Assembly (NCBI RefSeq): GCF_035582795.1
Contig: NC_134367.1
Span: forward strand, 2,544,501-2,608,500
Length of the DNA: 64,000 bases
Reading direction: 5' to 3'
Source of the DNA: Mycteria americana
Taxonomy: Eukaryota > Chordata > Aves > Ciconiiformes > Ciconiidae
Shown here: positions 38,301-53,300 of the stretch, piece by piece
Layout: each line of letters begins with the position of its first letter
How positions within the stretch are numbered: position 1 is the stretch's first letter
Translations under genes and position numbers: made by a program
The notes under the pieces: generated by a model
Told to the model about the DNA's origin: nothing
Databases searched by the model: none
Seen by the model: only the letters and a program-made list of their open reading frames with translations

Positions 38301-41300
38301 TTTGTAATGATTTGTACAAGTCTTTTATATCTACAGATGAGATGGGTTGTATAAGCACCACAGTCATTACTGTGTCATGTTCAGATCTCCAACCTGTACC
38401 AAGCCTGGGACAAAACCAATGCCTGGCATTTAGCCAACCAATATTTTCAAAACGGGACTGATTTCTGGAAACCAGAAGCAACATTCAGAGCATCGTTCTA
38501 CAGAAAGAACCATTACTGACTGAAAGCTTAAGAGAACGAGGATGGTGAAGTACTGAACCGAGACTGAGGAGAGCTGTGCTTTTTTTAAATCCCAAATGGT
38601 TATGCTTCCCTTTAAAGCGGTAGACTTGATTTACAGGGTCAGCGACTGCTGCTATAAACAGGATAAATCTCCAGAGCCTTTGTGTACCCTTTATTGAAGT
38701 GAGCCAAAATACACTGCTATTTACTGTGTGTGTGTGTGCTCTGTATCCAGAATTCTGAACAGATGTGGTTCTTATCAGTGAATGAGTGATGCATTTATTA
38801 CTTCACTGCCCTCACTCCCTTCATAAGACCAACACTAATAGGGGTCTAATTCTATATAATACTATATGACAAAACTTAATACTATACAATCACCTGGTCC
38901 CAGGTATTTATTGCTTTGAATGTGTTACGCAGGAACTGGTATATGGAAGAGGGATGCACAGATGAAGAAGACAAATGCTAGTATTTAAGACCACAGAATC
39001 AGTATTACTCCCACCCTGGCTATTTTCAGTCAGAAAAAGAGGCTTTTCCTAGCCATTTCTCTTAGATGTTGCTAACAGAATCCTTAATAAGAGGACAGCA
39101 AATCCAAGTTCTTCCTCCACTAGCAAATACTGATCAATATAAATTACCACTCAAATTTTTCTGTTGCAGACATTTAGAGAAGTCTGGATTCACTTATCTT
39201 ACAGCCTGAAATTGTCTATGTAAAGATCGAGCAGAAAGGAAAAGGTGTGAAAGCTTCTCATTTTGCCTTGCTAGAACAATTCAACTATTCATTTATAAAG
39301 CCTCTACCTCTACAAAAGGAATGGTGCAGAGCGTACAGTCCATGGTTCCTGTTGAAATGCCTGGGGAGACTGAATGCCTGTTGAAATGCCTGGGGACAGC
39401 TAATTCCTCAGCTGTGGCTGTGTTAGGATGGGACATTCCCATCCGCTCAAGGAATTTGGTGAAACACCACAAGTTGGTTCTGGGATACCAGAATAACATT
39501 TCTAAACAAAACAGATTACTGATTTATGCTCCACAGCATTTCAGCTAGGCATTGTGGAGCTTAAATCTAAACCTATTTAGACAGTTGATCCTAGAATATA
39601 ACTGATACAGTGCCTTGGAAGTGAAAGCCACCACCTCCCTCAGCCAGCCTGCTGTATTCACAAACATTTGGAAACTCCAGTTTTTAACTTTGCAGAAGCT
39701 TCCAGCGTTACGTCAGTTTGAGCTCCTTCTCCTCTCTTCCCCGTCACAGTAAGTGCTGGTGAAAAACTGAATCTCCACTTTTGTTTAAGCGTAGGGGAGA
39801 GCCACCCACAGAGTGATCCATCCCTTCCCTAACTGACTGTTTCTCCACTCCACTTCCCCAGTTTTCCTCCTGAGAAATCACTGGCTGGAATGTACAGCAG
39901 TCCTGCTCCAGATTCTAACTCCCTCCAGCAGAGTCACAGCAATTCTTACCCCAGCGATCACAGAGAAATGCCTTTAAAAAGAAGTTCTTTTAGCTTGTGC
40001 GCTGCTAAAAGGCTGCAGATGAGACTTGAAAAGCTTGTGCAAGAATCTGGACACTCCATTCCTATTAACTTCAGTAGGCATTGATGTCCAAATCCACCCC
40101 TACAAGCCTGAAGCACTTTCGCCCACATTCCTTGCTCATAACAGAGGGAAAGTATATTCCCTGTTCACTTGGACTGGATGTTAGGAAACAAATTGCCACC
40201 CCAAAGCACAACAAATTGTACGCAGTGATTGTGCAAGAGGATATATGATGAACACCTACTGCTACATTAAAGCGGAAGTAACAAGGAGGGCGTAGAAGTG
40301 TTTTGGGTTCTCTGCAGAGTTGAACAGTGTGTCTGGTTTTATTCAGCACAGCAGAACAAGGAATGAGCTCAAAACAGGTAACATAAATCATAAACCTGGA
40401 AAATTTCCATGCAAAGAGAATGAAAAAGCTTCAAACAACTTAGTGTAGAGCGAAGAGCAAGATGAAATAAAAATAATAAATGTAGAGAAGATGAAGATAC
40501 TTTTATTTATCCTCTTGTAACAATAATAAAGGGATAGTTAAGTGAAATGCAAAATACAGTCATAACTGATTAAAGGAAGTAAATGCTCTTTTATTCTATG
40601 CATCAGGCACCACTGGAACTCATTGCTGCAAGAGACTACATCAATAATTTGAGGATTTTTTACCTTGTTTGTTTTTAAATCTTGCTGTTTATACAGCTAA
40701 CAGGAACATTGGATTTCAGGACCAGACGGCATGCTAGGCTGGACTTGTTCTGTAGATAATTAGAAGCTTACTTCTTGGCCTGTCCCCTTCTGATGTATCA
40801 CGCCAGGCATGTTATTAATGCTCGCTAGTAACTAAGAGGCATATCTGAGTAATTCCCTGTTTTCTTCCAACAATTGAGCAGCTAAGCACATCTTTTCATG
40901 ATGGGCAACTTCCATATAGTTTACATTGCACAAGCCTACCATGACCTTGAAAACAGTAAGGCAATTCTCCACTAACAACCTATCCAATAGAAATGATCAT
41001 TCAGTGTCTGTTTCTGATACTCATTAAAAACTCCCTTAAGTGCTAGTAAGCAGAGCTCCTGATTGTGAGGTTGTGGAGTCACAGATTTAGAAAGAGAGTG
41101 TTTAGCTAAGACAAAAAGGCTGGCTGCTGACTAAGGCTCTAACTTAGTAACTGGAAGCCTCAAGTCCAAGTCCTTGGTCCCTCCTAGACTGATTGCACGG
41201 CCATGGACAGGTTATTCAAGCCGGGTCTGTATTAAGACCATTTTGCTTGGTAAAATTACACCAAAACATCATAGTAGCTGAGCCTACTGTGGATACTCTT

Positions 41301-44300
41301 TGCACAGGCATAACAGGGTTTCTGCCGGGGAATAAAGAATACATTTGTTAAAGATTGTACTGAAAAGAGGTTATATAGATGTTTCACATCATATGAGTTA
41401 CATATACAGGGCCAGCTGCAAGATTTTGCCCACCTTCTGTTTACACTGCTAGTTTCAACTCTGTATTTCATAGCAGAAAAAGAATCCCAGCTCCTCTCCC
41501 ATGCCTTAGAAACAGTATGACAGCATTAAACCATAACCAGCTGTAGGTACCACTAAAACTGGAATGCAGCCCCAGGCAGCTGAGAATTACAGGAGTAAAA
41601 GGATGAGAGTAGCTGTCCCTCAGAGGACAGCAACAAGGAATCAAAGGCACGTGCTGAGCACTGGGTACCTGACATGGACAGCTTGGAGCTGTGTCGGTGA
41701 GCATGGGTGTCTTACATGTCAGTCATCTATATAAATCTCAATATGCTTTGATTGTTTAAAACCAAACTAAACCAAACCATGCATCTTACGGAACAGAAAG
41801 GAGCAATCTGATCTGGTGTTCTCAAGCGTGTCTAACTTCAGTGATTTATGACCTTAAGAAAAGCACTAAATGAAATAGCAGCCTCAGTCTTCCTTTGCCT
41901 GGGTATTACTTTGTTTTGGTTTTGCTATTAAGCCAGGCTTTTGAAAGAGTGTTGCTGCTATATGCCTAGGGCCACTGCCTCCCACCATACAAACTGGTTT
42001 TGCAAAACAGCAAATATGTATGAGGAATTTGCAATGAAGAGACCCATTTAGTCCATCACGGGGTGGGAGTAGTGCAGGTTACTCCACCTCCAGTGTTTAC
42101 TCCACTTTCCAGTGTTTGTACAGCAGCTGTAAGCGAACAACCAAACACACCATCGTAGTTGTATTAGATGACTTGCTGTGAAATGTGCAGTACTTACTTC
42201 AGATGGCAGCTCAGTGCTAAAGGCTACAGCCATTTCATAGTTTGGGAGCCACAAGGATGTGCATACACACTATTGTGTGTCATTTAGCACATTTAAGGCA
42301 ACCCTTAGGCAAAAATGTAAGAAGCCTAAGAACGGCTTCCTATCAGTGATATCCATGGGTCTAGATAAAGCTGTTTGTGCACCTCATGATAAAATGTCCC
42401 TAGCTTTGTGGGTCATAACCTGTATGATTTAGCCTTGTCAACCAAAGCCTGTACCTGTAACAGGCACGTTACTCCCTCTGTGCACTGCATTTTGTCATAA
42501 GGAAACTGATCTGTTATCCACTGCTGCGAGTCCTTTCCTAGATAATTACCTTGATCTACACATCAAGCACAGAGGAATGTCTCAACAGCTAAACAATAAT
42601 TTGGCAAAATCTCATTATCCACAGGCCTCTGGAGAATATAAAATGTCCTAAAAATTAGAGGACACAGTTATCACTCTATAAACACAAAGACCCATCATAT
42701 AAAACGGGTTAATTAATCCAGTCTTTGACAGCTGCATGTTTGGCTTCTCATTTTTGGAAGGGCTTTCATTTAAACCTGCCAGTGCCAGTGCATATTGTAA
42801 ACTAAAATTTCGAAGCAATGTGTTTGGTAGAATACAGGCTGTCAGTGAAACCACTGACACTATGGATCAACAAGGACACCCCAGAAAGCAGAGATGCAGG
42901 GGAAATTAGAAAGCATAGGCAGCAGCATGGCTACCGAGCCTTGTACTCGGAGATCAGGCTTTGGAATTGATTTATCAGTGTGAATGAATTTTTTGGTTAC
43001 AAAAAAAGTGGTGAAGAGGTGGCTTGCCCTGCAGCCTGCATTATTCTTGGTAACAGATTATACATAATTCACCGTGCATCCTGCTTGAAATGCATTCAAG
43101 CATCTGGAAAGGGTGAGGGCTTCTGGTCAGATCCTACTTCCAACAATGCCTTTGAGGCACCTACAGATGATAGATATGATGGGCAATGGCAATTTCCAGG
43201 ACAAGTCCCTGGACAGGATACCTCAGAGGAAAAAAAAACCCAATGCCTGAAAAAGCATTTAATCTCTGGACTCTTAAACCTGCAATGGCCACTCTGCACA
43301 TCTCATCAAACAGTTTTGACCACAGGAACTAAAAGAGCCAGTTTTCTGAGACTGCATGCCCCAGCTGGCTCACTGTCTCACAGGAGCAGGATTTAGCCAA
43401 AATTATTTCTCAGTCCCATTTTTTCCTTTCCCAGCCTGCCTCTCATTTACTTCAGTGGGAAATCTACCTGTTCCCAGTGGAGAAAGTAAGAGATTTCCTT
43501 TCTTGACAGGCGAGATAACTCTGAAGGCATGAGTTATACCACATTTATTTAATATCCGGTTGGCTAAAATTTCCCCTCAAATTATTATTTTGTTGCAGGG
43601 AAGATCCCCTCAACATATGTTGCAGGGAGATCCCCCCAAAGACAGGAACCTTATTCCTCTTTGCTTCACTAAGATGCTAGCCCAAGTAATTTCATTTAGA
43701 ATTGCCAATGACAGCACTCAGTGCTGCAAGCTTTAACTTTTTTATATCGAACCTCTCTTTCAAGATACCATTTCTCCTGCAGCAGACAACATGGTGCCTA
43801 TTTCAGCTAGAGAGGTAGGAGCTGGGATGATTAAGCTGTCTCCGATAACAAGCTCTTAGTTTTACAGACTTTGAAATAAACGGCTTGGACAAAGGGAATA
43901 TTCGTGACTGCAGTCTGATAAGAGCAAACATTCAACCATGTGTACGCCAGATAGCCTTCTGCGGGGGAAGAAATAAAACAGGCGAGCATATGTAAGTTAT
44001 ATGCTGAAATAAACATCATGATAATTTTTGAGTTGAGGGAACACCATCATTCATTCCTCCCCCATGCTCCCAAATTAATCACAGAAGGCAAAGGAAAAAA
44101 AAAACAACTTGTATGAATAATGACACAAAACTATTAAATAGCTGTAGAAGCGTTCAGAAAAACAACAGCCACACAGGACTGTGTTCCAGAAACCCACTCA
44201 CTCTGTGATCTTAGCAAACAGCAAGACCATGGTTTACTTACCTCAGCATGGGGAAAAGGAGGTTCTGGAAGATATACCTTTGTTTGTTTGTTATGACACA

Positions 44301-47300
44301 ACCTTTAAAAGAAAAGGAAAATAAGCTAGGTTAGAGAGCTGCGGAACATCCTGCAGCATCTGCTGCCATCTACTGTTAAACTTTTTCTGGAGAAAGCCAT
44401 TTCGTAGCTGTGGCATCAGGTGCAAAATCGCCCATTTATTTTGTTACTTCCAGTCTTTCTGCTTAGAGGGCCAACACCTACAGGACAGGGCAACTCAGTC
44501 ATAGCGAGATCACTTAGAGACGGTGCAAGACAGCTGAAGTAATTTTGTACACACTACACAACAGAACTCCTTTGCTGTGGAAGACAAATTTCTAACTCAA
44601 CATCCACGTCATTTCATAGTCCAGACCTCAGCAGTTTTTGTAAAGCCAAATCACCTGTCAACAGAAAAATTCCAATTGCCTCATCCCACTTCTCAGCAGT
44701 GACTCGGTCCTTTTGTTTGTTACAATCTAATTCCTCCACGCATTTTATTATTGCAGCTACAATGTTGGTAAACTGCCTCTCATGGCATAATGTTCACTGT
44801 TACCTGCTATTTTACATCAATCATTTTTTTTTAAAATATAAATATTGAAAGTTGTTGATTAGCTCTAGCCAGACTCCTGATTCATCCTATTACAGAAGTT
44901 AAGAAAAGATATTTGTCAGAGGCCTGTGTGATGTTACAATTATCTGTAGTGACACTGTCCTGGTGGCTTTTTCTGGGAAACACAACCCGTCTCATACTTT
45001 CTTCACTTTATTATAAAGCAATAAGCCTGGGTCAAACTAAATTTGATAAAGTCTAAGAGATACTACGAGCAGGACATTTCTTTTAGCTGTCTAAACAGTA
45101 GAATTGGAAGGCTGGAATCCCAGAATTTCAACCCCAGTTCTGACCCCAAACCTCTGTTTTACAGATGTTCAACCTCCGCCTCCATTTCTACCTGAGTAAA
45201 ACATTTACCTCACCCATAAGTGTTTGGAGATCAGCTAATGTTGGTTTTGACTTTTGAATATAAGCTACTACAGCAAAGTAGAATTCAAAAACATGGTGTC
45301 TGAACACTTGGGTGTCTGAATTGTGCCAGCTAGACACAGCAGACAAAACGACCCAACTGGCACAGGGAACATTCCTGCTACTTTGACAGCAGTATCTAAC
45401 CCAAAGGATTATTACAACAAGAACTACACAGCTACCACTTCAGCTGCTACTGAAATGAAATCACCATGTAAGTACTAACCAAACAATTGTTTAACTATAA
45501 ACTATATGAGTCAACACACCCTGGTGAGTACTCTGAAGTTTGGCCAGGACACCAAGGCTTGATTTTCCTGCTTTTGCTGAAAGTAACGTGATTAAATTTC
45601 ACCAGATTTCTTTCCTCTTTACAATTCTCCTGAGAGATCAATTCACCTAAGATTTCCAGGACCTCTCTTTTCTTTCCTGAACTGCAGACTTAAAAAACCT
45701 GGAAGAAAGGAAGGAAAAGCTAACTTACTCTATTTAATTATCTAGAGCACCTCTCTGTTTGTAAGAATTTAGGACCAGTTACAAGTGGTTGGGTTCTGCT
45801 TTCCATGGCTCAGAATCACAGAATGGTTGAGGTTGGAAGGGAGCTCTTGAGACCATCTAGCCCAACCCCCTGCTCAAGCATTGTCAGCTAGAGCAGGTGA
45901 TCCAGGACTGTGTCCAGCTAGGTTTTGGTGTCTCCATAGATAGAGACTCCACAACCTCTCTGCACAACCTGTTCCAGTGTTTGACCACCCTCACAGTAAA
46001 AAAGTGTGTTTCTTTTGCTCGGACAAAATTTCATGTGTTTTAATTTGTGCCTCTTGTTCTGTCAGTGGGCACTACTGAGAAGAGTCTGGCTCCCTCAGCC
46101 TCATTTCCTCCCATCAGGTATACACATTGATAAGATCCCCTCAAGCCTTCTGTTCTCCCAGCTGAAGAGTCCCAGCTCTCTCAGCCTCTCCTCATCTGAA
46201 AGATCATCTTTGTGGTCCTGTGCTGGCCTCGCTCTATAAGCCCATATCCTTCTTGTATTGGGGAGCCCAGAATGAAACACAGCCCTCTCCATGCTCCAGC
46301 CTCACCAGTGCTGAGCAGAGAAGGATCACCTTCCCTGACCTGCTGGCCGTGCTCTGCCTAACGCAGCCCAGGATACTGTTGGCCTTTTTTCTGCCACAAA
46401 AATACATTGCTGGCCCAGCAAAATTAAGCCCGAAAAATTTATTTTGCTTATACAGGGAGACCATGGTATAGTTTTGGGGGCACCGGATAAGACGTGCAAA
46501 CAGGCACAGCTAAAATGCACTCAAGTCAGGTACCTCATTTAGTCATAAGTGCAAGTACCAAAAAGGACAGATTATTTGAGTTTGTATATTTTATAGGAAA
46601 CGATGCTTCCCTAATTATAGAATATCTACTTACACACGCACGCACACCCTTGTGACTCAAAAAACATGTTCACAATTCTAATCAAGTATATATTAGAATA
46701 TGTCAAGTAGAGATAACCTGCATATATCTATTTACCATAGCTGAGTGTGTGAATTGAGGCTGATGAAGCAGCCTTTTAACACCTACCATTCAGCAAAGAT
46801 CTGGGAGAACTCAAGGGAGCTGTTGGCAACAGGTGAGATGAAATAAAAAGGGACATTGGAGAGCCCAGCAGAGTCAATATACTGATACAGGCACTCCAGC
46901 AGATCGTATATTACTCCAGAGGGGTAACAGGGAACCAGCACATTTCCTCCATTCCGGACAGTCATAGCTAAGGGAGAGAGAAAGTAAAAATCAATTAACA
47001 GGGTTCATATTTAAACTTTTTAATAGAATTCCTTTAATCCAAATATTACATAAGGTATAGAAAGAAGCTACCACACAAATTAGCAGAACACATTATGCAT
47101 ATGAATTGGGAGGAACACTTCTGATCATTAAATACATTTATTTACTGCCTTCTCCAGGCTTAGTGGAGCAAATGATTATACTCCATTAGCTGGGGGGCAC
47201 ATAACAGACTGAGCACATGAAAAACTCCTGACACGAGAGGGCGGTCTTGCACTGGCACATGAGGACAAATGAGTGACACAAAACACCTTACCATCAAAAT

Positions 47301-50300
47301 AAACCCTGCTCCATCTATTAGCTGTCCACCAGAGGGGAAGGACAACAGTTCACAAGTCTCAGCTGAAAGCACTACACATGGTAAACTGTTCTGTACTCAG
47401 TTTTCAGTGCTCTAGATGAATGGGTGAAGATGTGGTTATTTCAAACAGCCCTCGAGGCTAGAAGGGGGTGGGGGAGTGTTTCTGCTTCTTAAAAACTCTA
47501 AATATGTCTGTCCTTCAATATAAGAAGAACAATTTAAAACCTCTATGAATTGTAGACAGCATGGGACTAGAGAGAAATGAGGAAAAGAAAAAAGACAAAG
47601 AGGTTTACTCTGTAACAGAGACATATCTGAGTACAACGGCAAAAGCAAGTACAGAGCAAACATTTTGTTCTTTTGGCAGAATGAATTACAAAAATCCTGT
47701 GCCTTATGGGAAAGTGGAAATACTTTGTCCAGCTCATTGAGCAATTGCTGCCTCACTAGGATTTCATCCGTGGTCGTGGGATAACACCATCTACTGATAT
47801 TAATTGCAGTGCAGCAGCAGCAACATTATGCATCAAGGCATTACACAAAAAGCTGTGAAAGAGCCTGAAAATGCATATATTACATCCCGCCATAATCACT
47901 TCCTTGACTTCAATTTATTGACAAGCTTTGATGGGGTAGGGATTTAGCAAAGGGTCTTTTTGCCCCACCTACATGCTCAAGGAAGATTATGATGGCTGAA
48001 TGTTTAAAGGTTTTATGGAGTCTAGGGAAATGCACAGACTCTGTAGTAGGATTTTTCACATGCATTTAGGTGCTTAACTCTTTTAGCAGCCAGTGCCTAT
48101 TACATGCTGCTCTCAACAACAACTGGTGGTCAAACACACCTTCTATAAGAGATCTAATCTAACTGCAGTGTAGTGGATTTATTGCCTGGGTTTTCTCCAG
48201 GTCACATACAAACTATACCATCAAAATATTTGTGAATACGAATAGCAATACTTTACATTTGTGTAGAACCTGAGATGTTACAAAACGTCCCAGCAATGCG
48301 TTATATTATCCCTCTCACATGGGTAAGTCTAAACTATCCCATCTGTAAACAGGATGTGAAGAGAGGAATGAGGAGATTAAGAACGATATTTTCAAAGCCA
48401 TCTGGGGGCTGAAACTTAAGCCTCTGGCTCCAGGACCAGAATTTGCATTGCTTCATTATGCACCCCAAAAATTCTGCAAAGTGGAAAGATCAGTAGCTAT
48501 ATCCACAGCAGCAGGAATGCTGCATGGGCCAGAGACAGGGGATGCAGAGTGCAGGGCACATCGGTGATCAGTGGAAAATGCTAAGGAAAGGGGTATATCT
48601 GCAGCTCTGTCTGCTCTGAATGAAGATACTGGCTGAAACATCAAGGTGTGTGTCTCCATGAAATGGGTTCCTTCTACATTCACTCAGGCACCAACTACCT
48701 TCACCTGGTTAAGACGAATGGCTTGCTCTTCCCTTTGAAGAGGCTGGAGGAAGAGCTTTCATCTAATGATGGGCTGGTTAAAGAATTTGTCCAGGCCATG
48801 AAAAACGTAGGCTTCATTCCTAAGCCTTAGAGTTTGAATTCACAGCTCTCCCTTCCCCGCAGCCATTGGTTCGTTATGGGAACCTCAAGCCTTTTCTGTA
48901 GAAAACAACCAGAAGTTCAAGATTCCTGGGGCCACAGAGAAAATAATGAAGGGTAAGGTCTTGGAGCAGACGCCAACTTGAGTTTCTGTCCCCAGGAAAA
49001 CTACAGAGCTGGTTACCAATAATTAATATAAAATCACAATCCAGGGAGTGGAGCACTCTTCCAGGCAGCTGCCCTACCCACTAGGCCAGGGACCCAGGGT
49101 TGCTGGCCCCTTGAATCTCATGTTCCTGGCGGCATGGTGATGCACCTTTGAAACTGGGCTGGTGAATACTCCTACTCCCCAGGACAGGAAAGGACAGCAA
49201 CACGGCTATCCCACCACTGCTATCACGGCTATCCCACTGACAAGGCTCTGTGTGACAACTTTTCAGTTTAGAATACACTACTCGGTTCCTCGGTGCAAGT
49301 TTATTTGTATGTGCTGTGGTCAGCACAGCTGGGCACTGCTTCTTGAGGGTGCTCTTAAGTGGTTCCATAAAGGGATAAGGATTACCTCCCAGCTTCTGCA
49401 AAACAGGGATGAAAACCTTTACAAGCATATTGTTTTCCTCGCAAGCAGCAGGTCCAATCTGGCTCTCTGCACCACTACGGCAACTTTCTATAGTTGTCAG
49501 TAAGAGGACACGTATATTTGAAAGCTGTTTAAAGCCCAATTTATCTCTGTGACTGATGGATGCACTCTCTTGATAAAAGTTGTATAATAATCTTGGCATT
49601 TCAAATTTAGTCTCCTTCAGTAGCTCCATAACAAGTTGTTCAATTTACAACTCACAATGAGATACTTGCTTTTCGAACAGCTGCCACCACAAGGTCAAGT
49701 TGGCACCTAAAAAGCAAACTGTGCTCTTTTCTGCTTTATATAAACACACGCGCACACACACACAGAGGCACGACCGCACACGCACACAAAATATCACAAA
49801 CTGTCCCTACAGACAGTCTGGCAATTTTGCTGATGATGCCCAAGGCAATGTAAAAATATAATTGCTTTTCTTGAGCTGCAGAGTGCTAGTGCTGCAGTGC
49901 TGAGCACAGAAAAAAGGGGTTAGGGCTAAACTGAGAGGAACTTGGAGACGTGACGAAGCGTGGTTTCAGTGTTGCACACACAATGCGGAGAGGAAATCAT
50001 GCATGTGACTTGGTAATAATGGGAATCAGTGTCTACAACTCTACATGCTGGGATGAAAACAGAGATCAAGGTGAAATTTTCACACTTCCATTTCTGTGGT
50101 TCACAACACTTACTCACAAACATGCTGTTACCTCATGATACACATTTTTGGTAAATCTCCAGTGTCTGCCTTAGAGGTTTTTACCTAGTGTATTCTGAGC
50201 TTCTTGTGAAGTCCCCTGAATGTTTTGGAAATGGGAAAAATATGACAACTATTGTGTTCAGCTTGCCTACTCTATTGCTTTTGCCAGTAACCTATTGCTT

Positions 50301-53300
50301 TTTGGACTTTTTCACACATTTGAAAGAAAACTGATTCACTATTTTCTTCTCCTGATGTTGGGTAGATGTGTAAATACTGCTGGTGTCATGTAAAAGACAG
50401 CCCTACCACTGCATTATTCATAGAATTATTTAATTTCTTCAGGTTGCTGGTTTTTGGCAAATACCACTCAAATTCCAGATTCTTACAATGGCATTATTTT
50501 AAGCATGTATCTTCCTTTGGTCTTTAATACTTCTCTAATTTCTCTGAGTTTGTCTCAGTCAAGATAGAAGCTGGCTTGAAGACCTTCTGCAAAACCCTCA
50601 AAATAGTTCAGAATGTTTCTGTAAACCAGAACAACTTGTGCAGATAAACACCCACCTGTACCTACATATGTAACACATTTATTTATATGCACTCATCTTT
50701 TGGATTTTGCTTTGGCCCAAGCTACATCTCTAAGACTTTGTTTAACTTTTAAAAGCATTTTAATTAACAACGGGCTCACTCTTGTTTATTTAGCATACAG
50801 CTGTTGCAGTTCAAGACATGAGTGACCAGCAAGGTGCTTGCTAGAGCACATTCGCAGCAGAGTTGGCAGCAGGGCAACATGCACCACTCCTCGGCCTCTC
50901 CAGTACAAAGTCTAACATTTCAGCTCAGACTTGCTTCCTTGGTGGTTTAAGGTAAGATGATAGGGTGTGATCATGCTACCATCTGTCAGGGGGACAGTAA
51001 CCCCCATAAAGGTCCAGAAGGGACAGAGAAGGGCAGCACAGCTGGATCTAGCACAACAAGGTCACGAAAGCTTATCTGCGACAGCTCATAGGCTAATAAA
51101 ATTAACAATGCTTAAAAACAATGAAAACACAGACCGTAATACATACACATATAAACACACGCATCACTTAGGAAAGGAAGTTGCAGGTGTTAAGAATTAA
51201 CACAGCTTCAAGGGGAGGTTGAACAAGTTCCTGGAAGAGAAATCCACTGAACATTACAAACTACACAAAAGCCATGTCTGACTCAGGAAATTCCTGAAAT
51301 AAAAATACTTGAAGGCTGTGAGATTATGAGGGGAAAGTATCATATAACCTCACCCTGGTCTTCTGTTCTTCTCTAGGCATCTGCTCATGGCCCCTGTTGG
51401 AGCCAGGATGTTGGCAGAGAGGATCTTTGGTATAACCCATGATTACCATTCTTATAAAATGCCAGACCACGCTCTATTAATAGGTATTTACACTACAAGG
51501 AATCATCCTGACCCTGCAACTCATCTTTTCATATAAGCAAACCCCACATAATTTTACCTTGTACGTCCCACAACAGGATCTATGACTCCTGTTTGAACTG
51601 AAATGTGTCCTAAACAGGGATATCTGATTTTGATTTAGAGATGGTGGGTGATGGAGTCGTCTACCACACTCCTTGTAGTATTTGCCTTCCACTACCATGG
51701 CAGTCTCATAACTGGGATTGTGAGACAGTACATAGATACTCAGCACCTATGAATATGCACAAGGATTTTAAACTGGGGAAAAACCCAAAGTCTTGTGGGT
51801 TTTTTTCTTCTCCAAGGGTACATTCATGTGTAATAAAGACTAAGAATTTGCACTTCAGTTCTGTTCTCAACCTTATTCTGCAACCTTGGGTAAGCCACCT
51901 AAATACTACAGCTCAACTTTCTCCCAGGTGTGTAATGGGGACCAAAACACTTGCTTACAGTGAGGATTCCCTGATTTAAACTTCCAATGTCTTTTGATAA
52001 CCCTTGTAAGAATCCTCCCAATACAAGCTTTTTAGTCTTCTTTGTAAAAAGTAGTTAGTTTAAAATAAAGGGAAGATCTCTGATAAAAGAACAGGCAATA
52101 TACAGCAGGACAGACATGAGAAAGTGGTTTGATGACAGAAGGGTGAGAGCACAGAGGAACTGAGATGGGGGAAGGGGAGAAAAGGAGGAATAGCACTGGA
52201 TGTGACATTCCGAACAGGCTGGAAAATGCTGCCATTCACACTGATATCACAGCTTTGCAATTATCAGCTTTTCCAGCTGTGAAAGCATCTGATTAGGTTT
52301 TATATTTCTGGTGTCTATAAATATATCTTGATATATTTTTTTAAACAAGAGATTGTGCTGTTTGCTTTTGATATATTTAAAAATCAGGTGTAAGAAGGGA
52401 AGCAGATGTGCTTGTTTTCAAAACTGACAGTCATAAAAAAGTATGTAAAGATTTTACATGGGCTGATATACAGGAAGGAAATAGTAATATTTCAGCTGGG
52501 AACAATATCCAAAACCTAGGCAACACGTAGTCTGTTGGCAGCTAAGCGACATACTTAGCAAACCAAGAGCAGCAGATGATTAAATCTCATTATACCTGTT
52601 CCATTCCAAAACATTTTAGGTACAACTTGTGTCTCTCCAAGCACTTACTGTATTAATGACATCAGGAGCACATCGTAAAATCTAAACAGCTAGTTTTATG
52701 CCAGAAGCTGGACAACTTATTCAATTCCAGGAATCTCAGAATTATTTCCCACCCAAAGCAATGAATAAGATGATAAAATAGTCGTCTTTCAACGACCTAC
52801 CCAAGTTGCTGCAGAACTCTCCTACCATGCCATCTGGGTTAGCAGTAGGGATTTGTGTAAGACCCGTCAGGATGAGAACATCACTATTTTTAAGAGAAGC
52901 CTGGTCCATGGGCTGAAACAGAGCACAGTGAAATAAAATGAGTAACATGAGTGTTAAAACGCAGGTTTCTCTGCTCTGTACCAAGACGACTGCAATACAT
53001 AACAGATACAGTGACCAAGGAGAACACACAGAACACTTTAAACTTAACGTCCCTCCATCTGTGGAAATGTAACCAGAGTTAATAAAAACACATACAACTG
53101 TCTACCTGCATACTACAGCCCAAAACAAACAACGGAACTGTAATCGGATCCATCTCAAAGTGGTCTCCATAGACTAATCATTTCATGGCCTTAGGAGCTG
53201 AACACCGAAAAGACAGTAATTTGCTTAGGATGTGGCAGTGCAGTCAGGAAGGGTTTAATACTTGCATTCCTATCTCTGGCTGCGCTAGTTTCCAACTCGC

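Larger units (their letters stand above)
35197..44241 (-). other. INTS9 intron (9045 bp)
   Basis: Phase 0, GTAAGT...TCAG. It holds TA and TG microsatellites (37626-37640, 38725-38738), short tandem duplications (39348-39396, 43591-43640) and an antisense MIR-like piece (41815-41885). The 138-residue open frame at 42980-43396 (plus) has no recognisable domain. Confidence 0.9.
46968..52800 (-). other. INTS9 intron (5833 bp)
   Basis: Phase 1, GTAGGT...TTAG. It holds several old SINE-like pieces (48245, 48980, 51870), a CA-rich microsatellite (49743-49789), a 23-bp period duplication (49201-49237) and a decayed LINE 3' end (50990-51480). The longest intronic open frame on the sense strand (49629-49081) lies here. 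Confidence 0.9.

Noticed and set aside
42980..43396. 138-residue plus-strand open frame inside an INTS9 intron
   Set aside because: No similarity to any family I know, with composition like the surrounding intron.
49801..49860. FADDA-like peptide suggesting another LINE RT fragment
   Set aside because: A single short motif next to a CA repeat, with no second ordered motif nearby.
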